A stretch of DNA of 64,000 nucleotides, from assembly GCF_902859935.1 (NCBI RefSeq), contig NZ_CADIKI010000007.1, forward strand, positions 248,001 to 312,000. The letters run 5' to 3'. Shown in pieces: positions 46,916 through 55,986 of the stretch. Position 1 is the first letter of the stretch. Every line of letters begins with the position of its first letter. Source of the stretch: Paraburkholderia fynbosensis. GTDB taxonomy: Bacteria; Pseudomonadota; Gammaproteobacteria; Burkholderiales; Burkholderiaceae. The notes under the pieces are model-generated. The model was not told where the DNA came from and made no database searches. It saw only the letters and a list, made by a program, of their open reading frames with translations. A program made the translations under genes and the position numbers.

Positions 46916-47617
46916 TCAGTACAGACGCTCACCGAGGAACGTCAGCGTGCGGCCATGCGCCAACGCCGACGCGCGCTGGTTATACGACACGCGCTCCGAA
47001 CAGTTAAAGCCGTGATCGGCGTTCGGATAAATGTAGAACTCGACGTCGCTGCGGCCGGCGAAGCGTTCCTGAATCTGACCGACATCCGACAGCGGAATAT
47101 GCGCGTCGAGTTCTCCGTAGTGGAACTGCATCGGCACCCTGATGTTCGGCACGTGATCGAGCTGGTTCTGGATGCCGCCGCCGTAGTAGGCGACTGCGCC
47201 GTCGACCGAGCCTTGCGCCGCGGCCAGATACGCGAGCCGGCCGCCGAAGCAGTAGCCGATGGCCGCAACGTTGCCGGTGACTTCCGGCATCGCGCGCAAT
47301 GCCGCTGCGGCTGCGCCGATGTCGGTCACGGCCTGGTCGACGTTGGTCTTCTGCATTAGTTCGATGCCCTTCTCGCGATCCGCGCCGTCATACGTCAATT
47401 CGACGCGCGGCTGCACGCGCCAGAACACGTCCGGCGCGAGCGCGACGTAGCCGTCCTGCGCGTACTGATCCGCGATCGAGCGGATATGGCCGTTCACACC
47501 GAAGATTTCCTGAATGATGATGACGGCCGGACCTTTGCCGCCTTTAGGCAGCGCAAGGTAGCCGCCGAAACTGTCGTCGCCGGCGGGGATGTCGATCCAT
47601 CGGGAAGTCGTGCTCAT
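46916..47617 (-). CDS. Dienelactone hydrolase family protein
   Basis: A 233-aa alpha/beta hydrolase of the DLH family. The triad is Cys123 (GYCFGG), Asp171 (GELDAHIP) and His202 (NADHGFNC). Classical members open dienelactones in chloroaromatic degradation, but many homologues are general esterases and no aromatic pathway genes are nearby. The ATG at 47617 (MSTTSRWIDIPAG) has GGAGA six bases upstream; MENS at 47629 is an alternative. Cytoplasmic. Confidence 0.92.
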   Translation of the reverse strand: MSTTSRWIDIPAGDDSFGGYLALPKGGKGPAVIIIQEIFGVNGHIRSIADQYAQDGYVALAPDVFWRVQPRVELTYDGADREKGIELMQKTNVDQAVTDIGAAAAALRAMPEVTGNVAAIGYCFGGRLAYLAAAQGSVDGAVAYYGGGIQNQLDHVPNIRVPMQFHYGELDAHIPLSDVGQIQERFAGRSDVEFYIYPNADHGFNCSERVSYNQRASALAHGRTLTFLGERLY

Positions 47618-47891
47618 GCTGTTCTCCATTGGGCCTGCGTGAGATTGCGCGAGGCCCGTCTTAACGAAATGCCAGAGGCCCGAATGCCTCAAGCGGCAGT
47701 TAGTGTGCCATCAAAAGAACCGCCTTGCAGCACGGCTGGGCGCGGGTTGGCGAGCCGCGCCGCGCGGCGCTGTTCTCGTAAGGCGAATGAAACATTCTTG
47801 ATAATTCATTTTTCCATCGTGGTTCGCGTCTGTAGAGTCGGCTTGTCGGCTCGCCCCTGTCGCGAGCGTATTGCCGGAAAGGGAATAGATC

Positions 47892-48989
47892 ATGAGTGAA
47901 GGCAGTTTTGTGACGTCGTTTGCGCAGCGTTTTGAAATGCGGGTGCCGGTGGTGCAGGCGCCGATGGCCGGCGCAACCACGCCGGCGATGGCGGCGGCCG
48001 TGTCGAACGCGGGCGGCCTCGGCATTCTCGCGGGCGCGGCGTTGTCGCCCGAGAAGATCGCGGGCGAAGTCGCGGCGATTCGCGCGCTGACCAATCGTCC
48101 GTTCGGCGTGAATCTGTTCGTGCTCGAGCCCGCCGCGCCCGACGCCGCCACCGTGCGGCGCGCGCTCGCAGCGATCGATCCGTTGCGCGCCGATCTCGGC
48201 TTGCCGCCGGGCCAGCCGCTCGAGCGCTACGCGCCGGACTTCCGCGCGCAACTGGACGTGCTGATCGAATTGCGCGTGCCGGTGGCGAGTTTCACATTCG
48301 GTCTGCTCTCCGCCGATGACGTCACACGGCTGCATGCGAATGGCCTCTATGTAATAGGCACTGCGACGCACGTCGCCGAGGGCGTGGCATGGCGCGACGC
48401 CGGCGTGGACGCAATCGCCGCGCAAGGCGCCGAGGCCGGCGCGCATCGCGGCACCTTCATCGGCGCATTCGAGGACGCGTTGATCGGCACCATGGCGCTC
48501 GTGCCGCAACTCGTCGACGCGACCGGACTGCCGGTGCTGGCCGCGGGCGGCATCATGGATGGACGCGGCATCGTCGCCGCTCTCGCGCTCGGCGCGCAAG
48601 CCGCGGTGATGGGCACCGCGTTCCTCACCTGTCATGAAAGCGCCGTACCGCAGGCATGGAAAACCCGCGTACGCGCGATGTCCGACACGTCGACGTCGGT
48701 CACGCGCGCGATCACCGGACGCCATGCCCGCGGCATCCGCAATCCGTTAATGCAACGTTTGAGCGAAACGATGGATAGGATCGCGCCGTATCCGGTGCAA
48801 AACGCTTTGACGCAGGAACTGCGTCAAAGCGCGGGCCGCGCGCAGAACGCCGATTATCTTTCGCTCTGGTCGGGCCAGGGTGCACCCTTGGGCCGGGTGC
48901 GCCGCGAAGACCTCGGCGCCGCCGAATTGATGGCACAACTCGAGCAGGAATGGCGTGCCGCGACGACACGGATCGCCGCATTCAAATAA
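47892..48989 (+). CDS. Nitronate monooxygenase-like FMN oxidoreductase
   Basis: A 365-aa TIM-barrel flavoprotein of the 2-nitropropane dioxygenase/nitronate monooxygenase family. FMN-binding and active-site motifs are QAPMAGATTP (N-terminus), GILAGAALSPE, QGAEAGAHRG (catalytic His about residue 190), AAGGIMDGRGI and GTAFLTCHES. It oxidises nitronates such as propionate 3-nitronate or acts as an NAD(P)H oxidoreductase. AAAGGGAA precedes the ATG. Single gene. Confidence 0.92.
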   Translation: MSEGSFVTSFAQRFEMRVPVVQAPMAGATTPAMAAAVSNAGGLGILAGAALSPEKIAGEVAAIRALTNRPFGVNLFVLEPAAPDAATVRRALAAIDPLRADLGLPPGQPLERYAPDFRAQLDVLIELRVPVASFTFGLLSADDVTRLHANGLYVIGTATHVAEGVAWRDAGVDAIAAQGAEAGAHRGTFIGAFEDALIGTMALVPQLVDATGLPVLAAGGIMDGRGIVAALALGAQAAVMGTAFLTCHESAVPQAWKTRVRAMSDTSTSVTRAITGRHARGIRNPLMQRLSETMDRIAPYPVQNALTQELRQSAGRAQNADYLSLWSGQGAPLGRVRREDLGAAELMAQLEQEWRAATTRIAAFK

Positions 48990-49010
48990 TGATTTGGCGG
49001 CACTTCCGGT

Positions 49011-49036
49011 GCGCTTCGCAATCGATTGCGAAGCGC
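49011..49036. repeat. Perfect 26-bp palindrome
   Basis: GCGCTTCGCAATC followed directly by its reverse complement GATTGCGAAGCGC. It lies 22 nt after the nitronate monooxygenase stop. There is no T tail, so it is either an imperfect terminator or a protein-binding palindrome. Confidence 0.7.
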
Positions 49037-49426
49037 TTAAGTTTGAAGCACAAAAGCGGTTCGAATCACTAACGTTTTTAGCCGCGCAAGTGTCAAACCG
49101 CCCCTTTTAGAATAAAGCCTCACCTGGCGGAAACCCGCATGGGTCGGCACTCTCCAGCTAGTCAAGCAAGCCCGCACGGGCCCCTGTGGGATAAACGCTA
49201 TTAGTGTTCATCCCACTTTCTCAAAAAAGTCCCACAAATTAATTTGATCACCTACACTTGCGCGCAAGTACGCTTTGCCGCCTGCCACAAACAGTCCGGC
49301 AAACGTGCTGGCCAAGTGCATGAACGATGCAACCGGCGTGATCGTCCACGGGACTGAGCGACACGTGTTGGGGAAGCGGGGGCACAGGCGATTACGTTGT
49401 TTTTGGGACCGAAACTGGAGACTTAC
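49037..49426. other. Long upstream region of the Leu/Ile/Val-binding protein gene
   Basis: 390 nt without a gene I can support. TTTTAGAATAAAG (about 49105-49117) could include a -10 element (TAGAAT), which would leave a leader of about 300 nt. GC-rich inverted segments near 49150-49190 (CCCGCACGGGCC, CCCTGTGGG) suggest structure. I see no leader peptide with a Leu/Val run. Confidence 0.35.
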
Positions 49427-50572
49427 ATGAACATCAAGATTCAAAAGCTGTTGCCGATCAGCGCTGCGGCGATGCTGTTCGCGACGTTGGCAACATCGGC
49501 TGCAGCGGACACGGTCGTCAAGATCGGTCACGTTGCGCCGTTGACCGGCGGTATCGCTCACCTGGGTAAAGACAACGAAAACGGCGCGCGCCTGGCAGTT
49601 GAGGAAATCAACGCCAAGGGCCTGACGATCGGTGGCCAGAAAATCACGCTGCAACTCGATGCGCAAGACGATGCGGCCGACCCGCGCACGGCAACTCAAG
49701 TCGCACAGAAGCTGGTCGACGATAAGGTCGTCGCCGTCGTCGGTCACTTGAACTCGGGCACGTCGATTCCTGCGTCGAAGATCTATAGCGATGCGGGCAT
49801 CGTGCAGATTTCGCCGTCGGCCACCAATCCGGCCTATACGCAACAAGGCTTCAAGACGACGTACCGCGTCGTCGCGACCGATGCGCAGCAAGGTCCGGCA
49901 CTGGCCAACTACGCGGCGAAGGGTCTGAAAGTGAAGAGCGTCGCGATCGTCGACGACTCGACCGCTTACGGCCAGGGTCTCGCGAACGAATTCGAAAAGA
50001 CTGCCAAGTCGCTGGGCCTGAACGTGATGTCGCATGACGCGACGAACGACAAGGCCGTCGACTTCCGCGCGATTCTGACGAAGATCAAGGGCGAAAACCC
50101 GGATGCGATCATGTACGGCGGCATGGACGCCACCGGCGGCCCGTTCGCGAAGCAAGCCAAGCAGCTTGGCCTGCGCGCGAAGGTGCTGGCAGGTGACGGC
50201 GTCTGTACCGACAAGCTGTCGGATCTGGCTGGCGACGCAACCGACAACATCGTCTGCTCGGAAGCCGGTATGGCGCTTGAAAAGATGGCTGGCGGCCCGG
50301 CGTTCCTCGCCAAGTATCAGAAGCGTTTCGGTCAGCCGATCCAGATCTACGCTCCGTTCACGTATGACGCGGTGTACATCATCGTCGATGCGATGAAGCG
50401 TGCCAACTCGACCGATCCGGCGAAGATCCTCGCAGCGATGCCGGCCACCGACTACAAGGGTGTGATCGGTGAAACCACGTTCGACTCGAAGGGTGACCTT
50501 CAACACGGCGTGATCTCGCTGTACAACTACAAGTCGGGCAAGAAGACGCTGCTCGATGTGGTGAAGATGTAA
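49427..50572 (+). CDS. Branched-chain amino acid ABC transporter substrate-binding protein (LivK-like)
   Basis: A 381-aa periplasmic binding protein. The signal peptide is MNIKIQKLLPISAAAMLFAT with cleavage near SAAA-DTV. The mature part has GHVAPLTGGIAHLGKDNENGARLAVEE, split here as GHVAPLTGGIAHLGKDNENG, and the VVGHLNSGTSIPASKIYSD site for the amino acid backbone. It feeds a LivHMGF-type importer, whose genes are not in this window. CTGGAGAC precedes the ATG. A strong terminator follows, so it is monocistronic. Confidence 0.95.
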   Translation: MNIKIQKLLPISAAAMLFATLATSAAADTVVKIGHVAPLTGGIAHLGKDNENGARLAVEEINAKGLTIGGQKITLQLDAQDDAADPRTATQVAQKLVDDKVVAVVGHLNSGTSIPASKIYSDAGIVQISPSATNPAYTQQGFKTTYRVVATDAQQGPALANYAAKGLKVKSVAIVDDSTAYGQGLANEFEKTAKSLGLNVMSHDATNDKAVDFRAILTKIKGENPDAIMYGGMDATGGPFAKQAKQLGLRAKVLAGDGVCTDKLSDLAGDATDNIVCSEAGMALEKMAGGPAFLAKYQKRFGQPIQIYAPFTYDAVYIIVDAMKRANSTDPAKILAAMPATDYKGVIGETTFDSKGDLQHGVISLYNYKSGKKTLLDVVKM

Positions 50573-50620
50573 ATCCGCGCGATCGAAGACGGTTTATTGG
50601 CTGTCTTCGGTCAACTGGTT

Positions 50621-50663
50621 AAAAGGCACGCATGCCGTCAGGCATTGCGTGCCTTTTCTTTTG
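50621..50663 (+). terminator. Rho-independent terminator of the binding protein gene
   Basis: AAAAGGCACGCATGCC pairs with GGCATTGCGTGCCTTTT (one bulge) and a T-rich tail follows. Confidence 0.9.
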
Positions 50664-50699
50664 GGCGTTGGCATTAGAGACTCACGGTTGCGCACCGGC

Positions 50700-51400
50700 C
50701 CACGCCACGCGCGAAATCGACGTGGCGCTCGAGAGTCCGTATTTTCATGGGCCCGCACGCTTGCGCAATCGTTTGCGCAAACGCGAGTGGATCTGGTCGG
50801 TGTATGGCGCGCTCGACAGCATGCGCGCGGCAAACGGCGTTATCGAGCGGCGCGAGCGTTGATCGGCGATAAATTCTTCGAGCCGTACTACTTTCAGAAC
50901 CAGCCGCTCATCAACACCGGCGCATTTGATCCTCGGCCCGCGCGTGTTGTGGCAACGCCGAAATCGAGGTGCAGTTTGACCGCGCGTCGGATGCCAACTA
51001 CGAGAACAATCAGCCGAAGCTCGAGCGGAGGATGCGTTTCGCCGACTATGTCGATCTCGTCGAACGCCGCAGTCCGACCAACGATTTCTACATGACCGCG
51101 AATAGCACCTCGCACAATCGCGCGGCAGGGTCAAACGGGTGCGATCATCCGACACGCCGCATATGACGAACCATCTCCATTGCTACTCACAGGTGGACGG
51201 CAGCGCAATCGACTACGAACGTTTTCCGTCGATGCGCAACCCGCATCTGCTCCAATGCGCGCTCGCGCCCGGCGAATGGCTGTTTGTGCCGATTGGCTGG
51301 TGGCATTACGTGGAAGGACGTATCACGAACTATGACGTGGGCGGAATGCTGGCTGTTTTGAATCACGGCGTTCAGGCATTCGCTTCGAAACGCCGCCATC
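50700..51400 (+). pseudogene. Decayed JmjC/cupin-like protein gene
   Basis: Fragments in at least four frame segments fit one protein in order: ESPYFHGPARLRNRLRKREW (about 50725), GDKFFEPYYFQNQPLI (50865-50920), NAEIEVQFDRASDANYENNQ (50955-51110, ending NDFYMTANSTSHNR), then KRVRSSDTPHMTNHLHCYSQ and LAPGEWLFVPIGWWHYVEG (51130-51330). Between the last two, about 60 residues are missing, including the iron-binding HxD region expected for cupin-like JmjC proteins; the distal His (GWWHYVE) survives. Several frameshifts plus deletions make it non-functional. Boundaries are approximate. Confidence 0.75.
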
Positions 51401-51565
51401 CTGTCATATACGACCCACGACGAGACAGGCTGAGCGTGCAGTGCAGCTTTTTGGGCGGCCGATGTGTCGAGGAGCACCTCGGCAAACAGGCCGCGCGTAA
51501 CGTAACGTGAGCCGGTGGTCTCCGTATGGCTTCACAGGCGCCTAAGTCGCCGCCGCGCTTCGGCG

Positions 51566-52780
51566 TCAGATTTTCAGGCGCCGCAGCACCTTCGGACCGG
51601 CAACCGCGATCGCCGCGGAACACACGGCGACGACCGACAAGCCGATCGTCAGATTAGTCAGTTGCGTCACCGCGCCGATGATCACGGGCCCGAGCAGCAA
51701 CCCGAAGTACGCGAGCCCCGCGACGTGCGCAAGCCCTTCGGCCGCGTGCACGCCCTTCACGTTCGCCGCGGCCGCGAACAGCACCGGCATCATGTTCGCG
51801 AGGCCAAGGCCGATCAGCGCGAAGCCGATGAGCGCCGCGATCGAATTCGGCAGCAGCAGCGCGTCGACCATGCCGGCACAGGCGAGCGTCGCGCTCAACA
51901 TCACCAGTTGCGGGGCGCCGAAGCGGGCGCGCACCGCGTCGCCGGCAAATCGTGCCGCCGCCATGCCGCCCGAGAAAGCCGCGTACGCCGCGCTCGCGAG
52001 CGCGGGCGTAGCCAGCACGACGTCGCGCATATAGACGGTGGCCCAGTCGTACATCGCGCCTTCCGCGATGAGCGCGACCAGCGCAATCGCGCCGAGCGCC
52101 CACAGCGCCGGCGAGCGCCAGCGGCTCGCGCGCGGCGTGGCAGAGTCCGGGTGCTCGGCGTGCGGCACGTGCGGCAACACGGACGGGCAGGCGCTCACGA
52201 GGACCAGCGCGCTGACCGCGGCGGCCAGCGCCAGATGCAGCGCCGGCGCCATGCCGCGCGACAGCAACGCGCCGCCTGCGGCCGCGCCGAACATCCCGCC
52301 GACACTGAACATGCCATGCAGCGCCGACATGATCGGCTTGCCGAGCGCTTTCTCCACGGCACTGGCTTCGGCATTCATCGCGACGTCGAGGGTCGCCATG
52401 CCCGCGCCGAAGATGGCCAGCACGACCAGCAGCATCCAGTAAGCCGGTACGACCAGAATCAGCGCGGCGCATACCGCCATCACGAGGCCGCCGGCGAGGC
52501 AGGCGCGGCGTGTGCCGACCCGCGCGATCCACGAAGCATTCGCCGCCATCGCGCCGATCGAGCCCCCAGCTACGGCCAGCAGCGCGAACGAGAGCAGCGC
52601 CGCGTTCAGATGGAAGCGGTCGCGCACCGTGGGCACATGCACCCCCCACGACGCGTACATCATGCCGGCGATGAAGAACACCGCCATCGTGGCGTAGCGA
52701 GCCCGCTGCCGAGCGGTGTCGGACAGATCGCGGTGAGCGGCGGGGAGCGCGGCAAATTCGGCGGATTGGTGGTCGGGCAC
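51566..52780 (-). CDS. MFS transporter (YbjJ-like)
   Basis: A 404-aa major facilitator with about 12 hydrophobic segments. It starts with a polar 30-residue N-terminus, then TMAVFFIAGMMYASWGVHVP (TM1). The segments GAGMATLDVAMNAEASAVE and MSALHGMFSVGGMFGA resemble the YbjJ/FucP-like branch. The substrate is unknown. It diverges from the HugZ-like gene, whose start lies about 235 nt away. Confidence 0.9.
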   Translation of the reverse strand: MPDHQSAEFAALPAAHRDLSDTARQRARYATMAVFFIAGMMYASWGVHVPTVRDRFHLNAALLSFALLAVAGGSIGAMAANASWIARVGTRRACLAGGLVMAVCAALILVVPAYWMLLVVLAIFGAGMATLDVAMNAEASAVEKALGKPIMSALHGMFSVGGMFGAAAGGALLSRGMAPALHLALAAAVSALVLVSACPSVLPHVPHAEHPDSATPRASRWRSPALWALGAIALVALIAEGAMYDWATVYMRDVVLATPALASAAYAAFSGGMAAARFAGDAVRARFGAPQLVMLSATLACAGMVDALLLPNSIAALIGFALIGLGLANMMPVLFAAAANVKGVHAAEGLAHVAGLAYFGLLLGPVIIGAVTQLTNLTIGLSVVAVCSAAIAVAGPKVLRRLKI

Positions 52781-53014
52781 GGAAGTCTCGTGGAAGGCGG
52801 CCGCGAGGCGAAAAGCCGCGTGGGGGAAAGCGCGTTGAAAGCGGATTTCCGATTCTATCGAAGCGGGCTGTCTTATGCTTGGAAGGCGGGCGCCCGATAT
52901 TGGCGATTATTCGGCGCCGACGTGACAGGCGGTGCGAGCAGTTCGTCGTCCTCGTTGCGTGGGTCCGTCGCGGCGATTCGCCATCCATCCACCCCTTTAC
53001 CGAGGTATGCGCTC

Positions 53015-53683
53015 TTGAACATTCCCGCTCATGCTCCGCTGCATCTGTTGCACACGGCCGCTGTTGGCACGCTCGCCACGCACGCGCGCCAGCCGGAAGG
53101 TTTTCCGTATCCGTCGATGCTGCCGTTCGCTCCAGACGCGCGGCACCGTCCGACGATTCTGGTGAGCCGGCTCGCTGAGCATACCCATAACCTGCACGCC
53201 GACCCGCGTGCCGGGTTTCTGGTCGTCGACGCCCCCGACGGCGACGTGCTGAGCGGACAGCGCGTGACGCTGCTGGGCACCTTCGAACCCATCGATTCGA
53301 CCGCGGCAATCGTGCAGCGCTATTTGCGGTATCACCCGGATGCCGAGCGCTATCTCGTCCTTGGGGACTTCACCTTCTGGACGATGAAGCTCGAACGGCT
53401 GCGCTACATCGGCGGCTTCGGGGCGATGGGATGGCTGAGCGGCGCCGAACTCGACGCGCTGCCGCCACTCGGCCTCGATGAGGAGAATGCGCTCATCGAG
53501 GAATTCAACCACGCTTACGGCGGCGCTGGCGCGTTTCGACTGCTCGGCGTCGACCGATACGGCGCGGATCTGATGCTCGCGGGCGCGCGCAAGCGGCTCG
53601 CCTTCGACGATGCCAGGCTGAATCCCGAAACCTTGCATATGGCGCTTGAAGTCTGTATCCAGCGCGCCAGGCAGATTAGTTGA
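53015..53683 (+). CDS. HugZ family pyridoxamine 5'-phosphate oxidase-like protein
   Basis: A 222-aa protein with an N-terminal split-barrel flavin/heme-binding domain (1-145, LHTAAVGTLATHARQPEGFP and PSMLPFAPDARHRPTIL) and a C-terminal DUF2470-like domain (about 150-220, EENALIEEFNHAYGGAGAF). HugZ proteins take part in heme use, and close relatives in Burkholderiales are general PPOX proteins. The start is a TTG at 53015 with GAGG upstream; the frame remains open far upstream but overlaps the divergent MFS gene antisense. Confidence 0.88.
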   Translation: MNIPAHAPLHLLHTAAVGTLATHARQPEGFPYPSMLPFAPDARHRPTILVSRLAEHTHNLHADPRAGFLVVDAPDGDVLSGQRVTLLGTFEPIDSTAAIVQRYLRYHPDAERYLVLGDFTFWTMKLERLRYIGGFGAMGWLSGAELDALPPLGLDEENALIEEFNHAYGGAGAFRLLGVDRYGADLMLAGARKRLAFDDARLNPETLHMALEVCIQRARQIS

Positions 53684-54075
53684 TCGCAGTTTTGGTAAAA
53701 ACCCCTTGCGTCAATTAAAGGGTTCTGTTGCCTCTCGAAAAAAATGCGCGCCAGATGCTCATACCAAAGTTCTCATGGCATGAAATGTTTGGTGCCCGCC
53801 ACTGTCTGAAATTTCATATTTTGATAAATAATCACATAGATACGATGGACCATTCGCGCTTCAGTGACGTCCGAAATCAGTCGTTCGAAAAGAAAGCGTA
53901 AGGACGCAAGGTTGCACGAAATTTTTTGAAACGAATTTGGATTAATTTTTCATGCTTGCTTTTGTGAGTTTTGTATTTTGTGTTAATCTCGCCAACAAAT
54001 TCCGAGGCATGAACACCTTCAAAGGGCAAGCCGGCTTAAGACTGGCAGTCATTTATCCAAACTACAAGGGAACCT
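53684..54075. other. AT-rich upstream region of the H-NS family gene
   Basis: 392 nt of clearly lower GC than the surroundings, with several A/T runs (for example GAAATTTTTTGAAACGAATT around 53920). Just after the HugZ-like gene, AACCCC...AAGGGTT near 53700 may be a weak terminator. AT-rich curved DNA upstream of H-NS-type genes commonly serves autoregulation. No gene seen. Confidence 0.55.
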
Positions 54076-54378
54076 ATGTCTTCCTACAAAGAACTACTCG
54101 CACAGCGCGAGAAGCTTGAAAAGCAGATCGAAGAAGCGAAGTCGCGTGAATACGCAGAAGTATTGAATGAGATCAAGCAGAAAATGGCCGACTACGGCAT
54201 CTCGCTCACTGAACTCGGCGGTGGGCGCGCAGCGAAGGGCACTAAAGCCGCGCGTCCGCGCGCGGGCGTCGCGCCGAAGTATCGCGACCCGGACACCGGC
54301 AGCACGTGGTCGGGCCGTGGCAAGCCGCCGCGCTGGATCGCAGGTCTGGACCGTGAGAAATTCTTGATCCAGAAGTAA
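54076..54378 (+). CDS. H-NS family histone-like protein
   Basis: A 100-aa nucleoid protein. Residues 1-45 form a coiled-coil dimerisation region (SYKELLAQREKLEKQIEEAK), then a basic linker (GTKAARPRAG), and the C-terminal DNA-binding domain has YRDPDTGSTWSGRGKPPRWI, the beta-proteobacterial H-NS signature with the AT-hook-like loop. It silences AT-rich DNA. A good ribosome site (AAGGGAACC) precedes the ATG, and a terminator follows. Confidence 0.96.
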   Translation: MSSYKELLAQREKLEKQIEEAKSREYAEVLNEIKQKMADYGISLTELGGGRAAKGTKAARPRAGVAPKYRDPDTGSTWSGRGKPPRWIAGLDREKFLIQK

Positions 54379-54686
54379 TGCCCGTGGCGGGCAAAGTACC
54401 GCCTCGGCCTGCTGGTAATACGAATAGATTCAGTCAGTTGCGCTTAGTGCGCGCTGATCTGGCCAAAGAAAGCCGCGTACCGTTCAGGGCGCGGTTTTTT
54501 GTTTGGCGCGGGCATATTTGTGCGGTTTTTGCCGCATCCACTCCGGACGTTGAACGCGAATGCTTTTCGTTTAGATAAGCATATGATTTAAAAGGAAATT
54601 TTTCGATTTTCATCATGCACTTCGAACTGCCGCGGGTAGAATATGGGGACGCACATTTTTCACCTCATTTTTCACCCCTTTCCACG
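54379..54686. other. Intergenic region between H-NS and CDF genes
   Basis: 308 nt. It holds the terminator at 54471-54502 and then an AT-rich part (GATTTAAAAGGAAATTTTTC about 54580) that probably contains the promoter of the cation transporter gene. No gene seen. Confidence 0.5.
54471..54502 (+). terminator. Rho-independent terminator of the H-NS gene
   Basis: AGCCGCG pairs with CGCGGTT around a 14-nt loop and is followed by TTTTTTG. About 95 nt after the stop codon. Confidence 0.75.
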
Positions 54687-55916
54687 ATGCCTTCTGCCGC
54701 CACCACCCAATCGACCGAGAAACATAGCGTTGCGCGCAAAAGCACGTTTGTGAGTATTGCGCTCAATGCCGTGTTGATGACACTGCAAATCGTCGTCGGG
54801 ATGTTTGCGCATTCTCAGGCCCTTGTTGCCGATGGTGTCCATTCGCTTGCCGATCTCATTTCCGATTTTGTCGTGCTGTTTGCCAATCGGCATAGCGGCG
54901 CGAAGCCCGACGCAGACCACAATTACGGACATAGCCGTTATGAAACGGTTGCTTCATTATTTTTGGGCGCGTCATTGATAGCGGTAGGCGTCGGCATGTT
55001 ATGGCGCGCCGGCACCCGCCTGGCCGATTTGCAAAGCATTCCCGCCGTGCACGCGAGCGCGCTTGCGGTGGCTGTGCTGGTGCTGATTTCCAAAGAGAGC
55101 CTGTTTCGCTACATGCTGCGTGAAGCGCAGCGCGTGCGCTCGGCCATGTTGATCGCAAATGCATGGCATGCGCGCTCCGACGCGGCGTCGTCGCTGGTGG
55201 TGGCGATCGGCATTGTCGGGAGCCTTGCCGGTGTGCGTTTGCTCGATCCGATTGCGGCGGCGATCGTCGGCTTCATGGTGGCGCGCATGGGCTGGCAGTT
55301 CGGCTGGGACGCGCTTCAGGATCTGTCCGACCGGGCGCTCGACGAAGCCGCTTCCGCCGACGTCCGCGCGCTCCTGCTCGCGACGCCCGGCGTGCGCGAA
55401 GTGCACGAAATGCGCACACGCAAGATGGGCGACTTCGCGCTCGTCGATGCGCACATCCTGGTCGATCCGCTGATCTCCGTCTCCGAAGGACATTACATTG
55501 CCGAATCGGCGCGCCTGCGCGTGCTGAGCGACAACCGGGTACTCGACGCGCTGATCCACGTCGACCCGGAGAACGATGCGGTGACGCATCCGCCCGTCGA
55601 TCTGCCGACGCGGGAGCGGGTGGTCACGGAGGTCAACGCGGCGTTGGGGGCGTGCGGTATGCAGGCCGCGGCAGTCAATATTCACTACCTGAGCACGGGA
55701 CTCGACGTGGAGGTGGTGCTGCCTGCGGGGCCGTCGCGCACTTCGGACGGTAAAAGCGGCGCGCCGACGCTCGGCCAGATCGATCTGGCAGAACTCAAGC
55801 GTCGTTTGGGCGCCCGCACGCTGGAGGTGTTGCAGGAGTTGGAAGTACGCCCGGCAAAAAACGGCGGCGCGGCAGCCAATCATGCCAAAGCCGCGGAATC
55901 GCACGGCACCGTTTGA
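54687..55916 (+). CDS. Cation diffusion facilitator family transporter
   Basis: A 409-aa inner-membrane divalent metal exporter. Six hydrophobic segments lie in residues 20-230. Metal site A is visible as HxxxD in TM2 (DGVHSLAD, H52/D56) and HxxxD in TM5 (WHARSDAAS, H161/D165), the pattern of Mn/Fe/Zn CDF proteins. A cytoplasmic ferredoxin-like dimerisation domain follows (about 235-320), then a less usual second C-terminal stretch of about 90 residues. The metal is not certain. Confidence 0.93.
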   Translation: MPSAATTQSTEKHSVARKSTFVSIALNAVLMTLQIVVGMFAHSQALVADGVHSLADLISDFVVLFANRHSGAKPDADHNYGHSRYETVASLFLGASLIAVGVGMLWRAGTRLADLQSIPAVHASALAVAVLVLISKESLFRYMLREAQRVRSAMLIANAWHARSDAASSLVVAIGIVGSLAGVRLLDPIAAAIVGFMVARMGWQFGWDALQDLSDRALDEAASADVRALLLATPGVREVHEMRTRKMGDFALVDAHILVDPLISVSEGHYIAESARLRVLSDNRVLDALIHVDPENDAVTHPPVDLPTRERVVTEVNAALGACGMQAAAVNIHYLSTGLDVEVVLPAGPSRTSDGKSGAPTLGQIDLAELKRRLGARTLEVLQELEVRPAKNGGAAANHAKAAESHGTV

Positions 55917-55986
55917 TGACCGGACCGAGGGGCGTCGATAAAACAGCCGCCGCATACGCAAACGGCAGCGCGCCCCAATCAGGCGA

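Noticed and set aside
50632..50700. Start of the cupin-like gene at MPSGIACLFFW
   Set aside because: This ATG is inside the terminator hairpin of the preceding gene; protein similarity to the family begins only about 50700-50725.
51515..53014. Long N-terminal extension of the HugZ-like protein
   Set aside because: It lies antisense to an intact MFS gene and is Arg/His-rich; a TTG start with a ribosome site at 53015 gives a normal-length protein.
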